Assembly: GCF_002294995.1 (NCBI RefSeq)
Contig: NZ_NSGF01000025.1
Span: 1-64,000, forward strand
Direction of reading: 5' to 3'
Source of the DNA: Mesorhizobium sp. WSM3860
GTDB lineage: Bacteria > Pseudomonadota > Alphaproteobacteria > Rhizobiales > Rhizobiaceae
Length of the DNA stretch: 64,000 nt
Shown in pieces: positions 9,441-18,422 of this stretch. Each line of letters begins with the position of its first letter. Position 1 is the first letter of the stretch. A program made the position numbers and the translations under genes. The notes under the pieces are model-generated. The model did not search any database, was not told the DNA's origin, and saw only the letters and a program-made list of their open reading frames with translations.

Positions 9441-10150
9441 AATTTCCTGAACATGCCCTTCTGGTGGAGAGAGAAACGCTAGCCGCTCACTACAAGAAGG
9501 TGGAAGCGTTTCAAACTACACGAGCGAAGTCTGCGCGGCGCCTGTCAAAGGCCCTTATAGCCTTTGCGGCGGTGGCGGTCCTAGGAAACGTTGCCCAAGC
9601 ATTCACCATCGCTGCCATGGTCCCGTTGGCCAAGCTCGTACCTGTGTTCCTCTGGGTACGGCCGGACGGGACCGTTGACAGCGAAGTGTCAATTTCTCAG
9701 CTGCCCGCAACCCAAGACCGAGCCGTCATAAATGCTTCGCTTTGGGAATATGTACGCCTGCGCGAGGGCTACACGGCAGATACGGCCCAATATGCCTATG
9801 ACCTCGTATCCAGTTTCAGCGCACCGGCCGTGCAACAGCAATATCAAGAGTTCTTCAACTATCCGAATCCCACTTCGCCGCAAGTCACGGTCGGCAAACG
9901 CGGCAGGCTCGAGGTCGGGCATATTTCCTCAAACGACATCAGTCCCGACGTTCAGCAGATCCGATACAAACGTATGCTTGTTGTCGATGGGCAGCCGCCG
10001 ATAGTGACCACCTGGACAGCTACCATCCGCTACGAGCGCCTGACGGGTCTGCCGGCGCAATCGAGGCTCACCAATCCGGGAGGTCTACTCGTCACGTCCT
10101 ATCAAGCCTCGGAAGATACCGTATCCAACCTGGGCAATGTGCAGCCATGA
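9437..10150 (+). CDS. virB8: VirB8, bitopic inner-membrane T4SS protein
   Basis: With the GTG at 9437 (GTGA overlap with the virB7 stop) the protein is 237 residues, exactly the Agrobacterium length. The in-frame GTG at 9419 would add six residues inside virB7 and is less likely. A short cytoplasmic part (AHYKKVEAFQ) is followed by one transmembrane helix (about 39-60) and a periplasmic NTF2-like domain. VirB8 links the inner-membrane complex to VirB9 and VirB10. Confidence 0.92.
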   Translation: MKFPEHALLVERETLAAHYKKVEAFQTTRAKSARRLSKALIAFAAVAVLGNVAQAFTIAAMVPLAKLVPVFLWVRPDGTVDSEVSISQLPATQDRAVINASLWEYVRLREGYTADTAQYAYDLVSSFSAPAVQQQYQEFFNYPNPTSPQVTVGKRGRLEVGHISSNDISPDVQQIRYKRMLVVDGQPPIVTTWTATIRYERLTGLPAQSRLTNPGGLLVTSYQASEDTVSNLGNVQP

Positions 10151-11028
10151 CAAAAAGAGCGTTTCTCGCGCTGGCTTGTTCACTCTTCCTGACAATGGAG
10201 GCGTTTGCGGAAGACACACCACTTGCCGGCAAGCATGATGCCCGGATGCGCTACCTTGCTTACCGCCCCGACGAAGTGGTGCACCTATCGACCGCAGTGG
10301 GGGCAACGCTGGTTGTCACATTCGCGGCCAATGAGACCGTCGCAGCCGTGGCCGTGTCCAATAGCAAAGACCTGGCTGCGCTCCCACGTGCCAACTACCT
10401 CTTCTTTAAGGCCAGCCGGATGCTCGCGCCGCAGCCGGTGATCGTGCTGGCCGAGAGTGAGTCGGGTACACGGAGATACGTGTTCAGTATTTCAACCAGA
10501 GCGATGCCAAAACTCGACGAGAAGCAACCTGACCTATACTACAGTGTGCAGTTCACCTATCCTGAGGACGAGGCTGCTGCTCGGAGGAAGGAAGCAGAAA
10601 GGCGCTCGGTACTTGCTCAGGCCCGCGCGAAAGTGCTGCAACAACAGAGAGTTCAGGATTTGTTGAATCGACCTGCGGCAACGGCCAGTCCGGAGGAAAA
10701 AAATTTTCACTACGTCGCAAAGGGCGATCGATCGCTGGCGCCGCTGGAAGTTTTCGACAATGGCTTTACGACCGTATTTGGCTTCGCAAGCAATTCCCGC
10801 ATCCCCTCCCTCTACGTTATCAATCCTGACGGCAAGGAAGCCGCTGCCAATTACACGGTCAAAGGGGACTATGTTGAAGTATCCGCAGTCGCCCGGGAAT
10901 GGCGTCTGAGAGACGGCAACACGGTCTTGTCCATTTTCAACAGGGCTTATGATCGTTTGGGACGAGCGCCAGGGACCGGTACAGTGACGCCCGATGTGTG
11001 GCGCGTTTTGAAAGGCTCGGACCGATGA
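10147..11028 (+). CDS. virB9: VirB9, outer-membrane core complex protein
   Basis: A 293-residue protein, the length of Agrobacterium VirB9, with a signal peptide ending near AFA. The N-terminal domain is followed by a coiled-coil-like linker (about 138-170, rich in Ala, Glu, Arg) and the C-terminal beta domain that contacts VirB7. At residue 262, where Agrobacterium VirB9 has the Cys bonded to VirB7, this protein has Ser (TVLSIFN). The only Cys (residue 11) is in the signal peptide. Its ATG overlaps the virB8 stop and its stop overlaps virB10. Confidence 0.93.
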   Translation: MTKRAFLALACSLFLTMEAFAEDTPLAGKHDARMRYLAYRPDEVVHLSTAVGATLVVTFAANETVAAVAVSNSKDLAALPRANYLFFKASRMLAPQPVIVLAESESGTRRYVFSISTRAMPKLDEKQPDLYYSVQFTYPEDEAAARRKEAERRSVLAQARAKVLQQQRVQDLLNRPAATASPEEKNFHYVAKGDRSLAPLEVFDNGFTTVFGFASNSRIPSLYVINPDGKEAAANYTVKGDYVEVSAVAREWRLRDGNTVLSIFNRAYDRLGRAPGTGTVTPDVWRVLKGSDR

Positions 11029-12167
11029 ATGAAACCGGCCCACAGGCGGGACATGATGTCCATGCATCCGGATCGATGGTCTCGGAGCCGACCCGCCGGC
11101 ATGTTTCGGGATCGCAGAAGTTGGCCGTCGCTGCTCTTGTCCTCATCTCATCTCTATCGCTCATCTGGCTCGGAGGTCGTTCCAGCACACAAGACGTGCC
11201 ATCTCAGCCAAAACCGCCAATCGTCGCCAACCCCGAGCCATTCCGCCCCGCGCCAATTGAGATTGCTCCCGAACCTCCAGCACCCGCACAGGTGGCGCAG
11301 GCGGCGGATCCTGTGCCATCCCCGCCGCCCCCAACGGCGCCAGCTGATGCGCCGCCGGAGGAAACACCAATTTTCGCCTACACCAGCAGCAGTCAAATGC
11401 CCAATGACGGTCAGCGGAGCGAAGACAACCATAAGGATGCTCCCACGAAGCAGGATGAGATTTCAATCGATGGCGAGCTGTCAGGCCGATTGAAGCCCGA
11501 TGTACAGGAGCCGAGCCGGGCCACACTTTTGCCGCACCCTGATCTCGTGATCACTCAAGGAACGATCATTCCCTGCATTTTGCAGACGGCGGTCGATACA
11601 AATTTGCCCGGCTATGTGAAGTGCGTCTTACCTAAGGACGTCCGCGGCACAACCAACAATGTCGTGCTATTGGACCGCGGGACGATCGTGATTGGCGAAA
11701 TCCAGCGCGGTCTCCAGCAGGGGGATGCGCGTGTCTTCGTCCTGTGGACGCGCATCGAAACACCTGACCATGCCCTCGTTTCGATAGCATCCCCCGGCGC
11801 GGATGAGCTCGGCCGCTCCGGAATGCCTGGCACGGTGGACAGTCACTTCCGGGAACGCTTTGGCGGCGCGATTCTCATGAGCGTCATCCAAGGCACGTTT
11901 CAAGCGGCCGGTCAATACGCGGCCAGCTCTGGCGGAGGAAGCGGGATCAACAGCTTCCAGAGCAATGGTGGACAAGCAGTCGAGGCGACACTGAGAGCGA
12001 CGGTCAACATTCCGCCAACCCTGAAGAAAAACCAGGGAGATGCTGTATCCATCTTTGTGGCTCGCGACCTCGATTTTTCAGATGTATACGACCTTAGAGC
12101 GACTGCCGCGGCGCCAAGCCGCCACCATCGCGAACGCAGGGGAGACAACAATGCCATCGGAGGCTGA
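11025..12167 (+). CDS. virB10: VirB10, envelope-spanning energy sensor of the T4SS
   Basis: Starting at the ATG that overlaps the virB9 stop, the protein is 380 residues. A cytoplasmic N terminus is followed by one transmembrane helix (LAVAALVLISSLSLIWLGG, about 34-52). Then comes a long Pro/Ala-rich periplasmic stretch and the TrbI/VirB10 C-terminal beta barrel (from about 175, ITQGTIIPCILQTAVDTNLPG). An earlier GTG at 10998 is possible but lies inside virB9. The last 17 bases overlap virB11. Confidence 0.93.
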   Translation: MNETGPQAGHDVHASGSMVSEPTRRHVSGSQKLAVAALVLISSLSLIWLGGRSSTQDVPSQPKPPIVANPEPFRPAPIEIAPEPPAPAQVAQAADPVPSPPPPTAPADAPPEETPIFAYTSSSQMPNDGQRSEDNHKDAPTKQDEISIDGELSGRLKPDVQEPSRATLLPHPDLVITQGTIIPCILQTAVDTNLPGYVKCVLPKDVRGTTNNVVLLDRGTIVIGEIQRGLQQGDARVFVLWTRIETPDHALVSIASPGADELGRSGMPGTVDSHFRERFGGAILMSVIQGTFQAAGQYAASSGGGSGINSFQSNGGQAVEATLRATVNIPPTLKKNQGDAVSIFVARDLDFSDVYDLRATAAAPSRHHRERRGDNNAIGG

Positions 12168-13191
12168 CCCTCAGCTGCGGTTGCTTCTCGAGCCCGTTCT
12201 AAAATGGCTTGAGGAGGCAAGAACCGAAGAGGTCGCTATCAACCGGCCTGGGGAAGCCTTTGTCCGGCAGGCCGGCGTTTTCACGAAACATCCGCTACCG
12301 CTATCTTATGACGATCTGGAGGACATCGCGATACTCGCTGGAGCGTTGCGCAAGCAAGATGTCGGACCGCAAAGCCCCCTGTGTGCGACTGAGTTGCCGA
12401 ACGGAGAGCGGCTGCAGATCTGTTTGCCACCCGCTGTACCCTCAGGAACAATAAGCCTGACGATACGGCGTCCCTCAAGTCGTGTGACCGAACTCAAGGA
12501 AGTTTCTTCTCGCTACGAATACTCACGTTGGAATCAATGGCGGACCAGGAAAGAGCGTCAGGAGCGGCAGGACGAAACGATTCTTCACCACTACGACCAC
12601 GGTGACCTGGAGCAATTTCTGCGGGCCTGCGTTTGCGGGCGGCTCACGATGCTGCTTTGCGGACCTACGGGAAGCGGGAAAACGACAATGAGCAAGACTT
12701 TGATCGACGCTATACCCCCGCAAGAGAGGTTGATCAGCATCGAGGATACGCTCGAACTTGCAATCCCGCACGAGAACCATGTCCGGTTACTCTATCCGAA
12801 GGATCGAGCAGGCGTTGGTGCGGTGACAGCCGAGCAACTGTTGCAAGCCAGCTTGCGCATGCGCCCTGATCGAATATTGCTTGGCGAGATGCGCGATGAT
12901 GCGGCTTGGGCCTACCTTAGCGAAGTCGTCTCCGGCCATGCGGGATCGATATCAACGATTCATGGGGCGGATCCGGTCCAAGGTTTTAAAAAGCTGTTTT
13001 CACTCGTCAAGAGCAGCGCGCAAGGAGCCGCTGTGGAAGACCGCACGCTTCTTGACATGCTGTCGGCTGCCATTGACGTCATTGTACCGTTCCGTACCCA
13101 AGGCGACGTGTATGAAGTGGGAGAGGTATGGCTCGCCGCCGATGCCCGGCGACGGGGAGAGACAGTAGCCGACCTTCTCAACAAGCACTGA
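12151..13191 (+). CDS. virB11: VirB11, hexameric traffic ATPase
   Basis: A 346-residue GspE/PulE-type ATPase at the cytoplasmic base of the channel. The ATG at 12151 begins MPSEADPQLRLLLEPV, the normal VirB11 N terminus. Walker A GPTGSGKT is at residues 171-178, followed by the Asp box (LISIEDTLEL), Walker B (RPDRILLGEMRD) and the His box (GHAGSISTIH). It is the last virB gene; no virD4 lies in the window, so the coupling protein must be encoded elsewhere. Confidence 0.95.
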   Translation: MPSEADPQLRLLLEPVLKWLEEARTEEVAINRPGEAFVRQAGVFTKHPLPLSYDDLEDIAILAGALRKQDVGPQSPLCATELPNGERLQICLPPAVPSGTISLTIRRPSSRVTELKEVSSRYEYSRWNQWRTRKERQERQDETILHHYDHGDLEQFLRACVCGRLTMLLCGPTGSGKTTMSKTLIDAIPPQERLISIEDTLELAIPHENHVRLLYPKDRAGVGAVTAEQLLQASLRMRPDRILLGEMRDDAAWAYLSEVVSGHAGSISTIHGADPVQGFKKLFSLVKSSAQGAAVEDRTLLDMLSAAIDVIVPFRTQGDVYEVGEVWLAADARRRGETVADLLNKH

Positions 13192-13309
13192 GGCTGGAAT
13201 AACCTCGGGATCTTAAGTCGGTGACGAGACGCGTCTTTTGTTCTGCGTCGATATCTCTTTTGACGGGGCTCGTGAGATGGCTTTGGGTAGCCTGAGCGAG
13301 TCGGCGGCA

Positions 13310-15826
13310 TCATGCCATCATCATGGTACGAACCGCGTGCTCCATTGTCCGGGACGAGACCGGCTTCGATAACCAAAAGACGAAGGCCTGATTATCAAAT
13401 GTGACCGGCATGGGGTCGATCTCACCGACGACTATGACAGGCACCGCCATGAGGGTGGGGCATATGGGTTCGGCCTGTCCTCGCTCGAGGAAAGGCGCTT
13501 TACCCAAAATCAGCAGGTCGGTTGCCTTCCCACTCTCGATCCAGCCGCAAAGGCTTTCGAAGGTCGCGAAGCCGACCGGCTCATAACCCAGCGCGACGAT
13601 CTTCTTCGTGTAGGTCTCCAACTCTGCTGGGTCGGGCTCCACGACTGCAATGATTTCTCCGCTGCCAAGTGACCCGTCGTATGGGCCGACAGCGATGTCA
13701 GCGCTGACTGGTTCCTCCTCGGAGGCCGGTAAGTAGATATCGAAGCGGGTACCTCGGCCAACAGCCGAGGTGACGTCAAGGCATCCTGCGAGCGCGCTCA
13801 CGTGCCTGTCAACCGCAGCAAGCCCCAGCCCGGTCCCGCCGACGCGAGAGCGGGTGGTAAAAAAGGGCTCAAAAACATGCGGAAGTATCGACGTTGCAAT
13901 TCCTGGACCATCGTCGCTGATGGAGAGGAGAACGTAATCTCCACGTCTCAAGGTGCCCTGAGCCAGCGGCTTTGTTTGGCACACCCGGGCGCGAGAAACG
14001 CTTATCTCGACACGGCCCTCGTTCAAGACAGCCTCCGACGCGTTCTTGCACAGATTCATAAGGATCTGCTGTATCTCGGTTGGGCTGCCCTCGACCACCG
14101 TTTGCCCCTTGTCGATCTTAAAGTTCAACTGAACACCCGCACGAACCGTAACCCGCAGCAATGGCGCAAGACCGATAACAATCTCGGAGACGCTGATAGG
14201 CGCTGCCACGCGCTTTTGATTTCGGCTGAGTGACAAGATCTGGTCAACGATCAGCTTGGCGCGATGTCCAGCTAAGATGATTTGGTCGATGTGGTTCCGA
14301 AGTCTAGACGGACGACGTACAAGACCTTGGGCAACCTCTGAATATCCGATTATTGCGCCTAAAATATTGTTGAACTCATGTGTGGCACCGCTTGCGATCG
14401 TGCCGACGGTCCTTAGCCTTTCCAAATGCTCCCATCGACTCACCAGAAGGTCGCGTTCGGCATTTACACGTTGCATCTCAAGATGGTGGCTCAAACGCAC
14501 AATAGCACTGCCAAGAACCCGGAGGTCGTCAGCTGAGGGGAGTGAGCAAGCTCGTTCAAAAACAAGGATACAAACCGCAGCCTGCTGAGCGGAGGCCCTG
14601 CAAGCAACAATTTGACAAACACCGGAGGTGCCTATGGCGGTCTGAACCACTTCGGCCGCAGGAACTACGCGAAACAGTGGCCGTCCGGCGCAGACAAGTG
14701 AAACGACTTCATCAATAAGGGCGAGGTTCCAGACGGGTATGCACGCGTTTGCCACAAAGCACTCAGTATGCCTGCTGAGGCTCGGATCCACCAGAGCAAG
14801 CGCGCATTGATCCGCACCGAAAACGCGTTGAACGAGTCTAAGCGCTGCTTCGGTGGAAAAGCGCGCCGCGTCGTCCTTTGCTCTACTGTCGTTGAAGCGA
14901 GCTTCGATCTCGCTCATCGCCTCTTCAAGCTCCAACCGCCTTTTCAGTCGGTTCGTCCGCAGACGCTGTCTGGAGGATCGAATGATCATAAACAAGCAGA
15001 TGCTTATGGACAGCAAGCCAAAGAAAAGTCGCGCACGCTGCGCTTGCGCGCGGGCGAGGCTGTAGCCTTTCAGATGCTCTCGCTCCAGTTCGGCAGCCTT
15101 GGAGGACGTGTCGAGCAATGCGATCTGATTGGCAGCTTGGTCCAACCTCCATAAGGAAGACACCGCAGCGCCGGCCTTGCCCACAACATCCGCGGCAGCC
15201 CGGGCCTGCCTGGCAAATCGCTCGAGAGGGTGATCCATGTGTGATGCGAGGTTGAGCCACAGCACTAGCTTGGAAGGTTCAAGCCTGCCGGACGGTGCCT
15301 CTCCAGGGAGAAAAATCGAGCGAGCAAGGTCTGCGACAGAGCTTTTCATGAGCTGGTTTTGCTTGACCCAGGCTGAGATAGCAGCGTCAGTGTTTTCGAT
15401 CGAGTTTTTAAGCTGCGCGAGCAGTGCGGATTCTCTGGAGCTCTCATCGGGCGAAATCTCGAGATGGTGTTGCAAGTTTTCGATGTCGCTTTGCAGCGCC
15501 TGTCCGGTAGACGCAACCGAACGGAAGTCCAATGCCATATCGGTTCGCGCGCGAGCGAGGTCCCGCTGGAGCAATGCATCGTTGATCTGAATGGTACGCA
15601 ACTGGCTTAGGACCGCGTCGTTGATCTCGGGAGCCTGCCACTGCGTTCCGACCAAGAGTGCAATCGAGGCGGCTAGGGCAATTAGAATTGCTTTGTCGGA
15701 AGTGAGCCATGTTTTCCAAGGAAACGGCGTTTGATCCGTGGTGCACGCCTGGCGACGGTCCGACGTGAATTCCAGCGCCACCTGGGTTCGGTATGCGGCC
15801 AGATGCTGCTGGAACAGGAAAGCCAC
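13310..15826 (-). CDS. virA: VirA, membrane sensor histidine kinase (hybrid)
   Basis: An 838-residue kinase, close to the 829 residues of Agrobacterium VirA and convergent with virB11. Order: a transmembrane helix at about 46-63, a long periplasmic region, a second helix at about 268-285, a linker/GAF-like region, then the kinase core. The H box is THEFNNILGAIIGYSE with phospho-His483. N and G boxes follow (LMNLCKNASEAV, DDGPGI, GGTGLGL). The C-terminal receiver-like domain has VVEPDP at the start and WLSKPV near the end, but where the phospho-acceptor Asp should be it reads LLILGKAPF. VirA senses plant phenolics and sugars and phosphorylates VirG. It is inferred to be transcribed with carbonic anhydrase from the nod box at 17086. 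Confidence 0.92.
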   Translation of the reverse strand: MAFLFQQHLAAYRTQVALEFTSDRRQACTTDQTPFPWKTWLTSDKAILIALAASIALLVGTQWQAPEINDAVLSQLRTIQINDALLQRDLARARTDMALDFRSVASTGQALQSDIENLQHHLEISPDESSRESALLAQLKNSIENTDAAISAWVKQNQLMKSSVADLARSIFLPGEAPSGRLEPSKLVLWLNLASHMDHPLERFARQARAAADVVGKAGAAVSSLWRLDQAANQIALLDTSSKAAELEREHLKGYSLARAQAQRARLFFGLLSISICLFMIIRSSRQRLRTNRLKRRLELEEAMSEIEARFNDSRAKDDAARFSTEAALRLVQRVFGADQCALALVDPSLSRHTECFVANACIPVWNLALIDEVVSLVCAGRPLFRVVPAAEVVQTAIGTSGVCQIVACRASAQQAAVCILVFERACSLPSADDLRVLGSAIVRLSHHLEMQRVNAERDLLVSRWEHLERLRTVGTIASGATHEFNNILGAIIGYSEVAQGLVRRPSRLRNHIDQIILAGHRAKLIVDQILSLSRNQKRVAAPISVSEIVIGLAPLLRVTVRAGVQLNFKIDKGQTVVEGSPTEIQQILMNLCKNASEAVLNEGRVEISVSRARVCQTKPLAQGTLRRGDYVLLSISDDGPGIATSILPHVFEPFFTTRSRVGGTGLGLAAVDRHVSALAGCLDVTSAVGRGTRFDIYLPASEEEPVSADIAVGPYDGSLGSGEIIAVVEPDPAELETYTKKIVALGYEPVGFATFESLCGWIESGKATDLLILGKAPFLERGQAEPICPTLMAVPVIVVGEIDPMPVTFDNQAFVFWLSKPVSSRTMEHAVRTMMMA

Positions 15827-15900
15827 GCTTACCTCTCTCCTTGGACGGCTTAAACACCGTTGCCGAATTTGGTCATGGTCCGCTTTCAGGACCAGAATGA

Positions 15901-15915
15901 GCGCCCAACGGGCGC
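15901..15915 (-). terminator. GC-rich hairpin between carbonic anhydrase and virA
   Basis: GCGCCC-AAC-GGGCGC is a perfect 6-bp stem with a 3-base loop, 70 bp past the carbonic anhydrase stop and before virA. It has no clear U-tract, so it may be an attenuator or processing site rather than a full terminator. Confidence 0.35.
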
Positions 15916-15984
15916 CTTACGATCTTGGAAGCAGATGAATATCCGCGCAGGCGGCGCTTCGCCCCCTCACGGCGGCAGGGCCCC

Positions 15985-16737
15985 TCAGGGGAGGCCCAGG
16001 ATGAAGCGCCGATTGGGTGAACGGATAGGGCGCGCGTTCCGGGGATAGAGCGAGGTAAAGCGCTTGATGTCCGCTGGGTCGACCTCAACCGGTTCCGTGG
16101 CCACCATCCAGTCGACGTTTTCGGTGCATGGCGGCGTCGTCAAAGATCCTTCATATGTCCAGTAGCCAAGCGAAGCCGGCAGAAGCCCGTTCGGGTCGAC
16201 CTCGTCGACTGCTGCCTCTTCGCCTGATGTTGCGGGAAATGCTGCAGCAAGCCTGGCAAAGCTGGCATTTGTGGCGCCTGGCGCTAGAAAAACGCCCAGC
16301 ACACCCAGAGTGTCGCTGTCGGTGTCCTTATGGACAAAATGCGCTTCCATCGGGAAGCTCTTGCCCGCGACGTGGTGCTCGCTTGGCGCATGGAAATGGA
16401 ACTGGAGCAGCTCATAGACACGATCCCCTCGAGTGAGCGTGCTGCCTTGCGGCAGGTTGATCTGAATGGTGTGGCCGTTGTTCACCATCCTGCCGCCGCC
16501 CCTGTGCCAACCTATGGCGATGCGCGGAATATCCGCTTTGACCGCGCCTTTGATATCGACCGGCGATTGCTGTGTGCCCGCCGAGCAGACGAAATTTCTC
16601 TTATCCAGATCGCCCCAGTGTTCGGGCCCGGCCGGGCCGGCATATCCCCAATGGGTGCTCGCCGCCCCCGCGGCATCAGCGCAAATGGGACACGCGCCGA
16701 GTGCAACGAACCCTTTGATCAGATTTCGACGATGCAT
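15985..16737 (-). CDS. Secreted alpha-type carbonic anhydrase
   Basis: A 250-residue zinc enzyme interconverting CO2 and bicarbonate. The N terminus (MHRRNLIKGFVALGACP) carries a twin-arginine-like RRNLIKG and a hydrophobic stretch, so it is probably exported to the periplasm. Alpha-CA motifs are clear: GTQQSPVDI, the zinc ligands in FHFHAPSEHH and MEAHFVHK, and the C-terminal SLTTPPCTE. A symbiosis-island alpha-carbonic anhydrase is known in M. loti. It is in the same direction as virA, and the nod box 350 bp upstream suggests NodD control. Confidence 0.92.
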   Translation of the reverse strand: MHRRNLIKGFVALGACPICADAAGAASTHWGYAGPAGPEHWGDLDKRNFVCSAGTQQSPVDIKGAVKADIPRIAIGWHRGGGRMVNNGHTIQINLPQGSTLTRGDRVYELLQFHFHAPSEHHVAGKSFPMEAHFVHKDTDSDTLGVLGVFLAPGATNASFARLAAAFPATSGEEAAVDEVDPNGLLPASLGYWTYEGSLTTPPCTENVDWMVATEPVEVDPADIKRFTSLYPRNARPIRSPNRRFILGLP

Positions 16738-17205
16738 ATTGCTTTCGCTCCTGGACGTGAATCGAGTTTATTATTTGCGGTTGGCATGGCGGGAACTGCG
16801 GTCGCAACCACCTGATGTGGCAGCATGATAGCAACTAGGCCGAACAACTCGGCATACGACCAGCGCACCACGCAGCGCTTCAATGCGGCGTTAGACGACA
16901 TCCTTGTCGGGACCGCCGCTGAGCTTGTCATTGTCCTCACCGACGGTATGCGGTTTGTAGCGGCCATTCTCACCTGGTCCGAGCTATCTGCGCCGAATAC
17001 GTGGTTGTTGCTTCCACGACCACCGGTTGCCTGGTATTCCGATCGCATCCTCGGCCTCGTGACGCCTTCATATTCATCATCCGTCGACCAGAAAAATCGA
17101 TTGCTTCAATTACGAACATTCACGTTTTGGATGCATTCACGCGCAATGCGCGGTACTGAGCGCCTCACTCCGGTGGGCTATTGAACCTTCGCCCTCTCAA
17201 GCAGC
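16738..17205. other. Gap upstream of carbonic anhydrase, contains a nod box
   Basis: No protein family is recognisable in this interval; open frames look like shadows. Its only identifiable signal is the minus-strand nod box at 17086-17133. Confidence 0.5.
17086..17133 (-). promoter_or_regulatory. nod box (NodD site) upstream of carbonic anhydrase-virA
   Basis: Read on the minus strand it runs CATCCA-AA-A-CGTG-AATG, a 6-base spacer, ATT-G-AAG-CAATCGATTTT and then a divergent end. This keeps the order and spacing of the 47-49 bp nod box (ATCCA...GATG-N6-ATC.AAACAATCRATTTTACCAATC), with mismatches mainly in the last seven bases. It points toward carbonic anhydrase and virA. A nod box driving virA is established for M. 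loti R7A. Confidence 0.7.
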
Positions 17206-18061
17206 TCAGGGCCGCCCCGTGTCGAAGCTGTTGGCGGCGAGTCTCGATGCGGCACCCGTGACCGCATCAAGCGAGCACCCTGCCATCATCGCCTCGGAGC
17301 GCACGATCCAGTCGCGGATGTTGTGGATGTTGCGCCCGGTCGAGAGGTCCATTACCGTATCGGCGCCCCAGCGGATCGCCCACACCATCTTCTCGACCTC
17401 TTCGGCCATCGACGAGGTGACGGCGGAGTTGCCGATATTGGCGTTGATCTTGACCAGGAAGTTGCGGCCGATGATCATCGGCTCGCTTTCCGGGTGGTTA
17501 ATGTTGGACGGGATGATGGCGCGGCCGCGCGCCACCTCGTCGCGCACGAATTCCGGCGTGACGAAGTCAGGGATCGCGGCGCCGAAGCTTTCGCCACGTT
17601 GAAGTTCGACGGAACTGCTCACGGCCGAGGTTCTTGCGGATGGCGACGAACTCCATCTCAGGCGTGATGGGCCGGCGCGCGCCTAGGCGATCTGTCACGG
17701 CCTTGCCGGACTTCGCTCGCAGCGGCCGGTTGCGGATCGGAAATTTCCGCCGTCAGGCGTTTCCCCGTCGCGAATCCATTGTCCTCCGGCCTGATATGGC
17801 GGCCGTCATAGGCCTCGACGTCGCCGCGACGCCATGATCCATTCCTGGCGTAGGCGGGCAAGGCCCATTTCGATGCAGATTCGCAGCCGGGTCGTTGTAG
17901 GCCGGACGGATCGTAAACGGCGACGGGCGGCTCGCCGGCCGTCGGATGGAGGGAGATCTCGCGCATCGGCACCCTGATGTGCGGGTGGATGGCACCGGGC
18001 TTGTGGATTTTCGCGAGGCGGGCAGTGGTCCCGTTGACACGGCGGGGGTGAGTGCATTCAT
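17206..18061 (-). pseudogene. thiC: thiC remnant (phosphomethylpyrimidine synthase), truncated and frameshifted
   Basis: The ThiC N terminus starts at 18061 (MNALTPAVSTGPLPASRK), then shifts frame to MREISLHPTAGEPPVAVYDPSG and GRHIRPEDNG. It shifts again to VTPEFVRDEVARGRAIIP, NINHPESEPMIIGRNF and GADTVMDLSTGRNIHNIRDW. Similarity stops at about 17300. More than half of the roughly 600-residue enzyme is missing, including the C-terminal Fe-S cysteines of this radical-SAM enzyme. It cannot be functional. The TPP riboswitch just upstream is still recognisable. Confidence 0.9.
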
Positions 18062-18179
18062 CACGAGGCTCCTTTGCTCATGCATTGGACACCCAGCTCT
18101 GTGCCGGAGGTATGAAAAGACGCTTTGGTCGCCCTGCTCGAAACAGGACCTCGGGCGTAAACTCCCGCAAAGCGCTTGC

Positions 18180-18275
18180 ACCGTTCCTACGCCAGTATGA
18201 ACTAAATCAGTTCAACGGGTCACTGCGCCGCGACCAGCAGTATCTCAGCCCCTAGCCCCTTGCCGGGACTCCCTG
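18180..18275 (-). ncRNA. TPP (THI-box) riboswitch
   Basis: The minus strand contains the conserved THI elements in order: GGGGCTGAGATACTG, then GTGACCCGTTGAACTGATTT, then AGTTCATACTGGCGTAGGAA. These match the pyrimidine-sensing CTGAGA core and the pyrophosphate-sensing arm ending in GCGTAGGGA. It lies about 120 bp upstream of the thiC remnant start. In intact loci it shuts down ThiC synthesis when thiamine pyrophosphate is present. Here the regulated gene is dead. Confidence 0.88.
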
Positions 18276-18422
18276 GTGACTGCCTCTGTTGGACATGCGG
18301 GCCCTATCTTGCCAAGCGCAGTGAAGAGGAATCGACACACGTAACCTCATCGATCATCAACGCTTCCAATCGTCATTAAAGCCCTTAGGCAAAATGCATC
18401 GCGACATTCCGGATCGCCTGGC
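18276..18422. other. Short gap
   Basis: Between the riboswitch and the 3' end of the amino-acid dehydrogenase remnant; nothing recognisable. Confidence 0.4.

Noticed and set aside
15827..15984. Search for a nod box directly before virA
   Set aside because: None seen in this 158-bp gap; the only match is upstream of carbonic anhydrase at 17086.
16825..17184. A 119-codon plus-strand frame
   Set aside because: It crosses the minus-strand nod box and has no recognisable domain.
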